47,367 nucleotides of DNA from Frankia torreyi (lineage in GTDB: Bacteria > Actinomycetota > Actinomycetes > Frankiales > Frankiaceae), in the NCBI RefSeq assembly GCF_000948395.1, contig NZ_JYFN01000007.1, forward strand, positions 17,650 to 65,016. The letters run 5' to 3'. Shown in pieces: positions 7,781 to 16,800 of this stretch. The notes under the pieces are model-generated. The model was not told the DNA's origin and made no database searches. It saw only the letters and a list, made by a program, of their open reading frames with translations. The translations under genes and the position numbers were made by a program. Each line of letters starts with the position of its first letter. Position 1 is the first letter of the stretch.

Positions 7781-10700
7781 TCAGGTCTGGACGAATCGGG
7801 TGCCGCTTGCGGAGAGCAGGAAGCCTCGGCCGCGGCCTGGTCCGCTCGGCGGGTAGGTGAGGTACCGGCCGCTGATGGGGTCGGACTCGCCGGGTTCCGG
7901 TTCGAGCACGAGGCGGGTCGGCGCCGACTTGAGCCGGCTCGCGGTCGAGGTGTAGTCGGCCGTGCGCAGCTCGCCGACGCGGGCCGTCGCAACCAGGCGG
8001 ACGCGGGGGTGACGCTCCTGCAGGAAGGCGTTCAGGCTGTCGCCGAGCCGGGTCACGTCGTCGATGAGCAGCAGGGCGGGGCGCTGCTCGCCCGCGGCCC
8101 GCTGGGCGAGGGTCACCGCCGTGTCGAGCTCACGCACCCGGTCCGCGGCCGGGCAGCCCGCGAGCGGCGAGTCGGCGGGGGCTGCCGCGTAGATCGCCAC
8201 GGCGTCACCCAGGCTCGCCCGAGTGAGCTCCGCGAGTCGGCGCAGCAGCGTGCTCTTGCCGCAGCGAGGTGGCCCGTACACCAGGGCCGGGCTGCCTTCC
8301 GCCAGGTCAAGGCACACCTGCACGACCGCGCCGTCCTGGGTGGCGAGGCCCACCGGGATCACCAGCACGTCGTCGTCCAGGCGGGCGCCCCCGTCCGCGG
8401 TGAGCTCGTCCGGCTCGATCGTCGCCGGCAGGGCCCGGATGCGTCTGGGTAGGGACGCGGCGCGGGCGCCGTCCGCCCAGGCCCACCGCGACGACCGGCC
8501 AGGCCCGTCGGCGCCGCCGAGCAGGGCTGCGGGCACATCGGTGGGCAACGCTGCGGGCGTGGACTCGCGCGTGGCCCCGGTCGGGGAGACGGCGTCGGGG
8601 GTGGCGACCTGGACCTCCATCAGCAGGTCGTTGCCGGTGGTCCACAGGCCCCGGCCGGGCACACCGCGTGGGATCGAGCGTCGTTCGACGGTGAGGTCGG
8701 TGTAGGCGTTGCGGTCCGGTAGGCGCAGGATGAGCCGCTGCGGCGCGCGGGCGGCGACCTCGTTGCGCACCCGGGTGCCGACGACGGACGCGGCGACGGC
8801 CACCTTCGACGCGGGCCCCGCGCCGATCACCGCGGCGAAGTCCTCCAGCACCGCGATCCCCTGTTTGGAGCTGACGGCCTCGTACGCGTTCATGAAGCCG
8901 GCCAGGTTGTCGATCAGCAGGATCGACTGGGCCTCGGCCGCTCGGGCCGCCGCGTCCAGCGCCCCCAGCCGGGCGATCCGGGCCCGCAGGTAGGCCAGCA
9001 GGTTCACCTGCCGCTCCCGCTCGTCACCGAGGATGACGTTGCCGGCGCAGTGCGGCAGCGCGGCGAGCCCCTGCAGGTCGCCTCCGGCGAAGTCGAGTGC
9101 GTACAGGTGCAGCTCGGCCGGGGACAGCGAGGCGGTGAGACTCGTGGCGAGCACGGTCAGCGCGGTGGTGGCGCCGGCGCCCGGAGCGCCGAAGACGAGC
9201 AGGTTGCCGGCGTCGAGATGCCAGGCGACCGCGGGCTGGCGGGCGTGCTCGGACTCGTCCGGACGGTCCGCGCGGCCGAAGTACGCCGCGAGCCCGGCGG
9301 GACGCCCGGGGATCACCTCCCCCGCCCGGGCCTGGGCCACGACCTCGCCCGGTGCCAGCGACACGGGCAGTGCCGGCGGCCAGACGTCCGCGACGGGCCG
9401 CAGCTGGCGCCTGCCCAGCGCCGACCGGTAGGCACGCCGGACTCCGGCGATCAACGCGCCCAGCTCGGTCCGCTCCCCGGCCTCGACACTCTCGTCGTCC
9501 TCGACACCCGTGCCGTTCGGCAGGTCGTCCACCTGCCACCAGGGCTCGTCCAGGGCTGCGATGCCCGCCAGGTTCGCGCCGCCGGACATGGACGTGACGA
9601 CGCCTGCGGCGCCCACGACGTCCGCGGTGGCGACGACGGCCGCGCCGGGTGGGACGGCCGAGGCGGCGGTGGCGACCGCACTGGGCGTGACGGTCCACCT
9701 GTCGTCGTCGGGGGCGGCGGCGGGGAGCAGCGTGAACGGTTCGAGGCGGATCGCGTCGTCCGCGGACGCTTCGACTGGGCCGGACGGGTAGCCGGCCTGG
9801 AAGGCGAGCACCTGGTTGTCGACCCGGGCCAGCCCGCGGCCGGGCACGGTGAACCGGGCGGCGTCCGGCAGGTCGATGAGGCGCACCGAGTCCTCGACGT
9901 CGAGGAGCTTGAGGGTCATCCGCAGCTGGGTGTTGCGCTTGATCTCGTCGTAGTTGCGCACCGAGGCGGGGCTCTGCGTGGCGAACAGCAGGTGCACGCC
10001 CAGGGAGCGGCCCCGCTTCGTCAGGTCGATGACGGTCTGCAGCTCGTCGGGGAGCTCATCGGCGAGGATCTGGAACTCGTCGATGATGACGATCAGTCGG
10101 GGCAGCTCACCGGCGATCTGCTCGATCTTCGTCGCGCCGCGGGCGAACAGCAGCCGTTCGCGGCGCAGCAGCTCGGTGCGCAGGTAGCGCAGCGCCCGCT
10201 CGGCCTCGTGCAGGTCGGTGTCGCTGACCAGGCCGACGCAGTGCGGCAGCCGGGTGAGCTCCTGCAGGGACGTGCCGCCCTTGAAGTCGAACAGTCCGAT
10301 GATCACCTCGTCGGGTGAGTACCGCGCGGCGAGCCCGGCCACGATCGTCTTCAGCAGCTCGCTCTTGCCGGATCCCGTCGCGCCGCCCAGGAGCCCGTGC
10401 GGGCCATGGCGGACGAGGTCGAGCTCGAACGGCCCATCCTCGCCGACGCCCACCGCGATCGTGAGGCTCCCGGGGTCGTGGCGGGCCGACCAGTGCCCGC
10501 GGATGGCGTCGGCAAGCTGGTCGGACGGCTGCGCCAGGTCGAACGGGACGAGGTCGGACAGCCGCACCCCGGCGGGCAACGGCACGTCCCGCTCGGCCAC
10601 GAGCGGATCGTCGAGCCGCGCGAGCATCCGCGCGCAGCGGTCGGCGTCGTCGGCGTCGAGCGCCGCCGGGCTCGCGCCGTGGACGACTTGGCCGGTCCTG

Positions 10701-12691
10701 GCGTCGGCCTGCGTGACCGTGCCGTCGGGGCCGAACTCGACCAGCGTGGTGGTCAGATTGGGGGGTGGGCCGTCGACGACGATCGCCGACGCGTCGGCCG
10801 CGAGCGCGCGGCGGAAGGCGAGGCTGGACCCGGGCCGCAGCCGCGGGCCGTCGACGATCAGCAGGGTCCGGACCGCCTGCACCCGCTCGGGGGACGCGGC
10901 GGCCGGCAGGCCGAACGCGGGACCCCCGCCGGCGCCCCGGCCGCCGAAGCCACCGGAGCCACCGAGGCCGCCCGATCCGCCCGGCCGGCCCGATCCGCCC
11001 GGCCGGCCTGGTCCTCCCGGTCCTCCTGCTCCGGCGGCGCCGGCGGCGGCGAACGCGTCCGCGGCTGTCAGCCAGGCGGCGGCCTCGTCGACGGCGCGCT
11101 GCGGGTCTGCGGTGGCGTCGATGCGCCGCACCCGCAGTTCCCCGCTGGCCTCGTCCCGCAGGTGCGGGAGCCACTTGAGCCACTCCCAGTCGGCGGTGTC
11201 CTCGACCAGCAGGCCGATCCGCAGATGGGCGGGCCCCTGCGCGCAGCACGCCTGACAGATCGCCGCACGGACCAGGCCCAGCACCTCCGGCCGCGGGCCG
11301 CGCAGCGTCACGAGCTCGCCGCGGTCCAGACTGAGGGTGAGCGGGACGGGTGAGAGACCCCCCGAACGGGCCACCCGTTCCCTGACCTCGGCGCCGGCCT
11401 GGTCCACCCGCTCGACCGCCGGACGCCACTGCAGGTGCCCGACGGCGACGAAGACGTCCAGGAAGTCGCGGTCGGTCGGACCGCGTTCCCACAGGGTGGC
11501 GCCCAGCTGGTCGGCGGCGCGCACCCAGTCGGCCGCCGTCGGCGTGACGTCCCAGCGGCGCCGCAGCTCCTGGCGCCTGGCCTCGGCCAGCCTGGTGTCG
11601 AACGCGGCGAGTTCCGCCGCCCGCTCGGCGGCGCCGCGGCGCACCTCCCGGCGGCGGCGCAGCCGGCTCTCCACGAACGAGAACACCACGATGATCGCGC
11701 CCATCGCGGAGAGGAGCGCGTACGTGAGCTGCCTGGTCATCGTGAACAGAAGGCCGGCGAGGACCAGCGGAGCGCCGAGGGAGGCCCAGTTGAACGGGTT
11801 CGCCCGGCCCGGCTCCCGGGGCGTCGGCGGCAGCGTGACCCCGTCCGGCGCCGGCGGTGGCACCGGACGGGCGGTGCGGTGGAACGGCACGGTCGGGCGA
11901 TGCTCGGCCGGCACGCCCAGTGCCTGGCCCGGTCGGGCCAGCCCGCCGCCCGCGCGGGCCAGGCGTGCGGTGCTGCGCCCGACGGTGAGCACCGCGGCGG
12001 GGCGCAGGACCTGATCGTCCGCGGGAGCCTCGCCGTCCACGGTGAACTCGGCCGCCGCCCACCGGCAGGTGACCGCGTCGTCGGCCACGGTGAACTCGGC
12101 CACCGCCTCCTCAACGCCGCCGCGTTCGAGCAGCGGCCCGTCGAACGGGTCGACGAGCAGCGAGACCGCCTGCCCCACCGGCACGGGCAGCCGCCACCCA
12201 GCACCCGGGCCAGCGACGACCACCAGCTCCCACCCGCCGGGCTGCGACCCCGCCGACGACCAGGGCAGTACGTCAGACAGTTCGGCGTGGTGGGCCGGGG
12301 CCCACCAGTCCGCCTCCGTATCCGACGCGACCGCCTCGAAGCCGCTGGGTTCCGGCGCAGCCACGGGCTCCCACCAGGCATCGGCGTTGTCTCCCTGCGA
12401 GGTGTCGTCTCCCCGCCAAGCCGACGGTCCCGGCGCGGTGAGCCCACCGCCAGACCCGGACCAATACCCGTCCACGGATTCGGCCGGGGCCACCTCGACG
12501 CCGTCGACGATGCCGCAGATCGCCACCGGCACCTCAGGCTCGAACGACTCCCCCTCCACCACAAGACCGAACTCGCCCGCCGGGCCAAACAGGCGAAGAC
12601 CCAGCTCCCGCACAGTCGCGTCCGCCCCGACCTCCACCGACCAGTCCCGCACCCCGCCGCCCCCGGCGACCGCGCGCACCCTGACGATCAT
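7781..12691 (-). CDS. eccC: EccC/EssC-type FtsK-SpoIIIE ATPase of type VII secretion
   Basis: A 1,636-residue ATPase. Residues 1-65 form a ubiquitin-like domain (RDWSVEVGADATVRELGLRL). Two membrane helices lie near 300-345 (APLVLAGLLFTM, SAMGAIIVVFSFVESRLRRRR). The first FtsK-type ATPase domain has Walker A GGATGSGKSELL near 772 and Walker B LIVIIDEFQIL near 870. The second has a degenerate Walker A (GAPGAGATTAL, near 1167). The third has GPPRCGKSTLL near 1475 and ALLLIDDV near 1541. A Gly/Pro-rich linker (GGPGGPGRPGGSGRPGGSG) sits near 550-590. The family is the cytoplasmic motor that binds WXG100 substrates and drives export. No eccB, eccD, eccE or mycP is in the window. The start has a weak ribosome binding site. 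Confidence 0.93.
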   Translation of the reverse strand: MIVRVRAVAGGGGVRDWSVEVGADATVRELGLRLFGPAGEFGLVVEGESFEPEVPVAICGIVDGVEVAPAESVDGYWSGSGGGLTAPGPSAWRGDDTSQGDNADAWWEPVAAPEPSGFEAVASDTEADWWAPAHHAELSDVLPWSSAGSQPGGWELVVVAGPGAGWRLPVPVGQAVSLLVDPFDGPLLERGGVEEAVAEFTVADDAVTCRWAAAEFTVDGEAPADDQVLRPAAVLTVGRSTARLARAGGGLARPGQALGVPAEHRPTVPFHRTARPVPPPAPDGVTLPPTPREPGRANPFNWASLGAPLVLAGLLFTMTRQLTYALLSAMGAIIVVFSFVESRLRRRREVRRGAAERAAELAAFDTRLAEARRQELRRRWDVTPTAADWVRAADQLGATLWERGPTDRDFLDVFVAVGHLQWRPAVERVDQAGAEVRERVARSGGLSPVPLTLSLDRGELVTLRGPRPEVLGLVRAAICQACCAQGPAHLRIGLLVEDTADWEWLKWLPHLRDEASGELRVRRIDATADPQRAVDEAAAWLTAADAFAAAGAAGAGGPGGPGRPGGSGRPGGSGGLGGSGGFGGRGAGGGPAFGLPAAASPERVQAVRTLLIVDGPRLRPGSSLAFRRALAADASAIVVDGPPPNLTTTLVEFGPDGTVTQADARTGQVVHGASPAALDADDADRCARMLARLDDPLVAERDVPLPAGVRLSDLVPFDLAQPSDQLADAIRGHWSARHDPGSLTIAVGVGEDGPFELDLVRHGPHGLLGGATGSGKSELLKTIVAGLAARYSPDEVIIGLFDFKGGTSLQELTRLPHCVGLVSDTDLHEAERALRYLRTELLRRERLLFARGATKIEQIAGELPRLIVIIDEFQILADELPDELQTVIDLTKRGRSLGVHLLFATQSPASVRNYDEIKRNTQLRMTLKLLDVEDSVRLIDLPDAARFTVPGRGLARVDNQVLAFQAGYPSGPVEASADDAIRLEPFTLLPAAAPDDDRWTVTPSAVATAASAVPPGAAVVATADVVGAAGVVTSMSGGANLAGIAALDEPWWQVDDLPNGTGVEDDESVEAGERTELGALIAGVRRAYRSALGRRQLRPVADVWPPALPVSLAPGEVVAQARAGEVIPGRPAGLAAYFGRADRPDESEHARQPAVAWHLDAGNLLVFGAPGAGATTALTVLATSLTASLSPAELHLYALDFAGGDLQGLAALPHCAGNVILGDERERQVNLLAYLRARIARLGALDAAARAAEAQSILLIDNLAGFMNAYEAVSSKQGIAVLEDFAAVIGAGPASKVAVAASVVGTRVRNEVAARAPQRLILRLPDRNAYTDLTVERRSIPRGVPGRGLWTTGNDLLMEVQVATPDAVSPTGATRESTPAALPTDVPAALLGGADGPGRSSRWAWADGARAASLPRRIRALPATIEPDELTADGGARLDDDVLVIPVGLATQDGAVVQVCLDLAEGSPALVYGPPRCGKSTLLRRLAELTRASLGDAVAIYAAAPADSPLAGCPAADRVRELDTAVTLAQRAAGEQRPALLLIDDVTRLGDSLNAFLQERHPRVRLVATARVGELRTADYTSTASRLKSAPTRLVLEPEPGESDPISGRYLTYPPSGPGRGRGFLLSASGTRFVQT

Positions 12692-12925
12692 GAGGTCCGA
12701 GACCGCGGACTGCGCCCCGCAGGACCGGTCGGAAGTGTCATGAGCTCGGCATAGACGGGCTCGGGCCGGGGAGCCTCGTTACCACGCCACCGTCCGACCA
12801 ACGGGCCGCCACCGTACCTGAAGGTGACCAGGCCGGCTGAAGGGACGAAATCCACCACGACGATCTGCACCACTTTCCTGTCAATGAGGCGAGCCGGACG
12901 ACATCATCCCAGGTCGGTGAAATTT
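12692..12925. other. Gap between orphan tip and eccC
   Basis: This 234-base stretch on the minus strand has no gene I can support. Its end next to the tip gene (about 12890-12925) resembles the sequence just downstream of the tip at 19625-19662, so the flank appears to have been duplicated with the module. Confidence 0.4.
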
Positions 12926-13195
12926 CTAGGCTCCGACTCGGGCGGCGGCCACCATGGACACGGAAGTAGGCCGTGCCGTTGAAGGCTGCGGGTTCTCCGA
13001 GCTGTTGTGATACTCGAGTGGGATCTCCGTTAGCGGCACCTCGCGTCCAGTCGATGACCGCCTCGCCGCGGCGATGCCGACGTAGGGCCGCGGCCCCGGG
13101 CCAGTCTGTATCCAGGCATCCACAGGAACCTCCACGTTGCCCCAAGGGTGGGCGACGGTAACCAGGACATCCGGGTACTCCTCGAGAGACAACAT
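12926..13195 (-). CDS. Orphan copy of the RHS2 C-terminal tip, 89 residues
   Basis: The ATG at 13195 has GGAGG 6 bases upstream. The first 65 residues (MLSLEEYPDVLVTVAHPWGN..., QTGPGPRPYVGI..., EIPLEYHNS) match the last 89 residues of the RHS protein ending at 19663 at about 56 of 65 positions. From about residue 69 the two differ completely because of a one-base insertion here (gggttctcc against gggtctcc). Both still end at an equivalent TAG thanks to a second one-base difference next to the stop. Function is unknown. It follows remnants of the UbL and PepSY-like genes and precedes eccC. It could be a free immunity protein, a toxin fragment, or a decaying gene. Confidence 0.6.
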   Translation of the reverse strand: MLSLEEYPDVLVTVAHPWGNVEVPVDAWIQTGPGPRPYVGIAAARRSSTGREVPLTEIPLEYHNSSENPQPSTARPTSVSMVAAARVGA

Positions 13196-13373
13196 CAGCG
13201 CCCTCCGCGACGGTGGCCAAGTTCTGAACTTCCCAGTCCCCGAAGTCGCGGCGCACCATCACCGGCTCCCACCACGGGAGTCCTCGCCTGGCGCACTCCG
13301 CGCGCGATTTCCCTGGCATCCTCCCCGCTGATGTGGCTCTTCGACAGGAACAGGCATCGCGCAAGTCGGCTCA
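13196..13373 (-). pseudogene. Decayed copy of the PepSY-like small gene
   Basis: Reading from ATG 13373 gives MSRLARCLFLSKSHIS then EDAREIAR, a close match to the intact gene at 19112-19357. A two-base deletion then shifts the frame; the alternate frame continues as ECARRGLPWWEPV and MVRRDFGDWEV before similarity ends near the orphan tip. The ATG overlaps the TGA of the preceding UbL remnant (ATGA), exactly as in the intact pair, so this is a degraded duplicate. Confidence 0.75.
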
Positions 13374-13450
13374 TCGCTCATCCTCATAGATTCCGTAACC
13401 AGCAGCGCCGACCCCCGACCGCTCCGCACCCAGCCAGTGACCTTCACGTA
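13370..13450 (-). pseudogene. Remnant of the ubiquitin-like small gene, 3' end only
   Basis: The frame reading HWLGAERSGVGAAGYGIYEDER then TGA matches the end of the intact UbL protein at 19354 (HWLDVELAGVGAAGYGIYEGVR). The N-terminal ubiquitin-like part is missing; upstream of about 13450 the similarity is lost. Confidence 0.7.
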
Positions 13451-13548
13451 GCCATCGGCGATCGGGAATTCAAGGCCCTGCCGCAGGCTGCCCGTGGCAC
13501 AAGTCTTGGCTGTGGCCTCCGCGCGTCTCCGCCGCTACGCGTCGAACG

Positions 13549-13899
13549 CTATTCTCCCCATTCAATAAAATCCTCGACAGCCCGCCGGAACCAGGCGTAG
13601 AAATTGACGAAGGCATTTTCCCGGTGGTATCCAGGGCTGGCGAAGTCGTGTACGACGGTGATACCGCCGGAGTCCAGATCCCAACAGGCGACGTCATCGT
13701 TGTCCTGCCGCTCCGCGAACGGTACAAAGCAGTCGGCGGGGTAGCGGCTGCGCAGGCCTAGGTGTCGGCGGAACAGAATTTCCCCATCCATGATCCACCA
13801 GGGTTCGAGGTTGGTCAGTCCGAGCTCCACCACTCGGAGAAATTCCGGTGGATAGGTGAAGTCCCGAGGAAGATCGACGGTGGATATCAAGTTACTCAT
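13549..13899 (-). CDS. SMI1/KNR4-like immunity protein, probable partner of RHS1
   Basis: A 116-residue acidic protein. The visible pattern FVPFAERQDNDDVACWDLD, ITVVHDFASPGYH and a C-terminal helix FYAWFRRAVEDFIEWGE fits the SMI1/KNR4 (SUKH) superfamily, whose bacterial members are widespread immunity proteins of polymorphic toxins. I chose the ATG at 13899, which has GGAGG 5 bases upstream and overlaps the RHS1 stop codon in an ATGAGTAA junction; a start 12 bases earlier has no ribosome binding site. Translational coupling to the toxin gene supports a role in neutralising it in the cytoplasm. The family assignment rests on pattern recognition. Confidence 0.75.
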   Translation of the reverse strand: MSNLISTVDLPRDFTYPPEFLRVVELGLTNLEPWWIMDGEILFRRHLGLRSRYPADCFVPFAERQDNDDVACWDLDSGGITVVHDFASPGYHRENAFVNFYAWFRRAVEDFIEWGE

Positions 13900-16800
13900 C
13901 CCACCCTCCATTCCAGCTGGTTATGGGCGATCCCATCGGATATGTCTGACGATAGATTGCCTTCTGCCCTCGCAATCGGTTCTCCACCGCCTCCCCCCAG
14001 GTGTCGGGCGAAATCTTCTTCGTGTCTCTGAACCGGCCGGCGAAATCGGATGGTATGGGGTCGCTGTACCGGTGGATGTTCGCCTGGATCCGGGTGTTCG
14101 TGATCTTTGCCGCGAGCACCCGCCGGTTGTCGACACTCGTCAGTCCGCCGTCGGGCATCCGCACGACGTCGATCCGGTCGCCAGCCCAACCGTTCGCCCG
14201 CATGCTGGCGACGTACTGCGGGACTCTCCTGCCGACCGACCCCTGGCTGAACCGCACGTCGGCCGGCTTGAGAGTCGGCCGGAACAGCATGCGGCTACCC
14301 GCTCCGCCGAGCCCACCAGTCGCCAGGCCGAATGCGACCTCGCCGAGATCAAGATGCCCCGGGTGGGCTACCTGCTGTTCGGTGACATCCCCGGCAGCCC
14401 CAGAGATTGCGCCCGATCCGGCCGCGACCAGATAGCCCTCCCCCGTGACGAGTTTTCCGGTGGCGGCGCCGACACCGCCGCCGACACCCCCGGCGATACC
14501 GGAAAGCGCGACAGCCGTGGGATCGAAGTTGCCGGTGACGAGACCCAGGCCGGCGGAGCTCCCGGCGCCGATGAGGATGCCGGCACCGATCGCCTGCCCT
14601 CCCGGCACGAACATCAGCCCGACTCCAGCGGTGATGACCGCGGCGGCGGCCAGGCTTCCCCACGGGTCCTTCTGGATGTTGTGCCAGGCCTTGCCGAACA
14701 TGTTCCTGGCGGACTGCGACCGATAATCCTCGTACGCGTCGTCGCTCAGTGGACGCAACCCGGTCGGGTCCAGCATTCCGACCGGGTTGTTCCACGCCTC
14801 GTGGTAGGGGTTCGCCGCACCCGGCATGCCGGGAACGTGCTCGAGCGGATCCGGGGACAGGAAGGAACGCGCCTGGGGGTCGAGAACCCGGGCGCGCTGC
14901 CAGAGCAGGCCGTTGAAGGCGAGTTCGCCACGGTAGCCGAGCCCAACCGAGACCCTGGCATCCGGGGACGAGCCGCGAGCAGCCTCTCCGGCGTCGCGGG
15001 TGGGGAACCGCCCTCCCCACGGGTCATGGCCGCCGAACGAGCCCTGCCAGTCGGTGTCATGCCAGCGCCCACGCCCCGCGTCCTCTCCCTGCCCGTCCGC
15101 GCGGGCATCCGGCGTCGTGGGGCCGATCACACCGAGGGCCGACTCGGCGCGGACGTAGGTGGTGTCGCCGAGGCCCTGGACCTGCCCCGGCCAGGTCACC
15201 GGGTCCCAGCGGACCGCGGTGCCGTCGATCTGCAGCAGCTCACCGAGTGCATCGGTGACCAGGCGAGTCGTCCGCTCCTCCGGCGCGTCGCCGCCGACGG
15301 CGCGGGACGGGATGCGGCTGACCTCGGTGAGCCGGCCCAGGGCGTCCCAGCCGTACCTGGTGCTACCGGTCGGCCCGTCCTTCGCCACGCGGCGGCCGGC
15401 CGTGTCGTACCGGTAGCGGGTCGGCCCGGCCGCCCCGAGGCGGCGTTCGACGAGCTGGCCGGCGGCATCATAGGTGGAACGCAGGACGCCGGCCGGGTCG
15501 CCGCGGTCCTCGGCGACGAGGCGTCCGCCCAGATCCCAGGTCAGGGTCTGGGTCCCCCACGGCCCCTCGGCGGTGACCAATTGGCCGGCGGCGTCGTAAC
15601 CGAAGCGCAGCTCGCGGCCGCCGTCGACGACCCGGGTGATCCGACCTACGGCGTCGCGTTCCACCGTTCTGCCCGGTGCGCTGATCCGCCCGTCGGCGTC
15701 CCGGTCGATCCGCCGCACGCCGAGTATCGGGTGCTCGACGGAGCGCAGGTAGCCGTCGTCGTCGTAGTCGTGGCGCACCGGCGGCGAGCCTGCCTGGCCC
15801 AGCCGGACGCAGCGGTCGTCCGCGTCGTACTCCCAGGTGAGCCGGCCCGCCGCGGTGGTGCGGGAGACCAGCCGACCGGCCGCGTCGTAGGTCAGGGAGA
15901 CGCCCCGGTCGGGTCCCGTCGCATCAGCCTGTGCCGTGGCACTGATCAGGCGACCGGCGGCATCGTGGTCGAAACGAGTCCGGGGCTCGGCATCGTCGAG
16001 GAGACCTTCGCCCACCAGTCGGCCGGCCGCGTCCCGCCACCACCGTTGGCCGACGCCGTTCGCACCACGCCAGGCCTGGACCGCGCCGTCGCTGGCCCGG
16101 GTGACGGTGGTGGTGCGGCCGAGGGGGTCGGTCGTGGCGGTCAGTCGGCCGACCTGGTCGTGGCGCAGTTCGTGGCGGCCGCCCAGCGGATCCGTCCAGG
16201 CGGAGAGCTGGCCGCGGGCGTTGTACTCGTAGCGGGTGACGGCGCCGAGCGGGTCGGTGGCGCTGGTCAGGGCGCCGCGGGCGTCGTAGGTGTAGCGGCG
16301 GGAGGCGCCGGTGCCGTCGGTGACGACCACGGGCAGACCGAGCGGGTTGTGCTCGATCGTCGTGCGCCGCTCGCCCGGGCGGGTGACCGCGACGACGCGG
16401 CCGTACGCGTCGTACTCCCAGGTCGTCTCGCGGCCGGCGGGGGTGACGAGTGCGGTCAGCCTGCCCGCGGCGTCGCGGCGGTACAGGGTGCGCGCCCCGG
16501 ACGGGGAGGTGGTCTGCACCCAGCGGCCGACCCGGTCGTAGCCGTAGGTCTCGCGCCGGCCAAGGGGCGTGGTGACGGCGGCGAGGCGCCCGCCGGGAGT
16601 CCACTCGAGCGTGCGCCGCCCGCCCAGCGGGTCGGTGACGGCCACCACCCGTCCGCGCGGGTCGTGCTCGTAGCGGGTGACGGCGCCCGCCGGGTCCGTT
16701 TCGGCGATGACGGCGCCGGCCGGGTCGTACGCGCGCTGCCAGACCCGCCCGTCCGGGCTGGTGCGGCGCACCGGGCGGCCGGCCTCGTCGTACTCGGTCC

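Noticed and set aside
12738-13364. 208-codon minus-strand frame covering the orphan tip region
   Set aside because: It joins the frameshifted end of the PepSY-like remnant with an off-frame reading of the tip; the alignment with the intact cassette explains it as decay.
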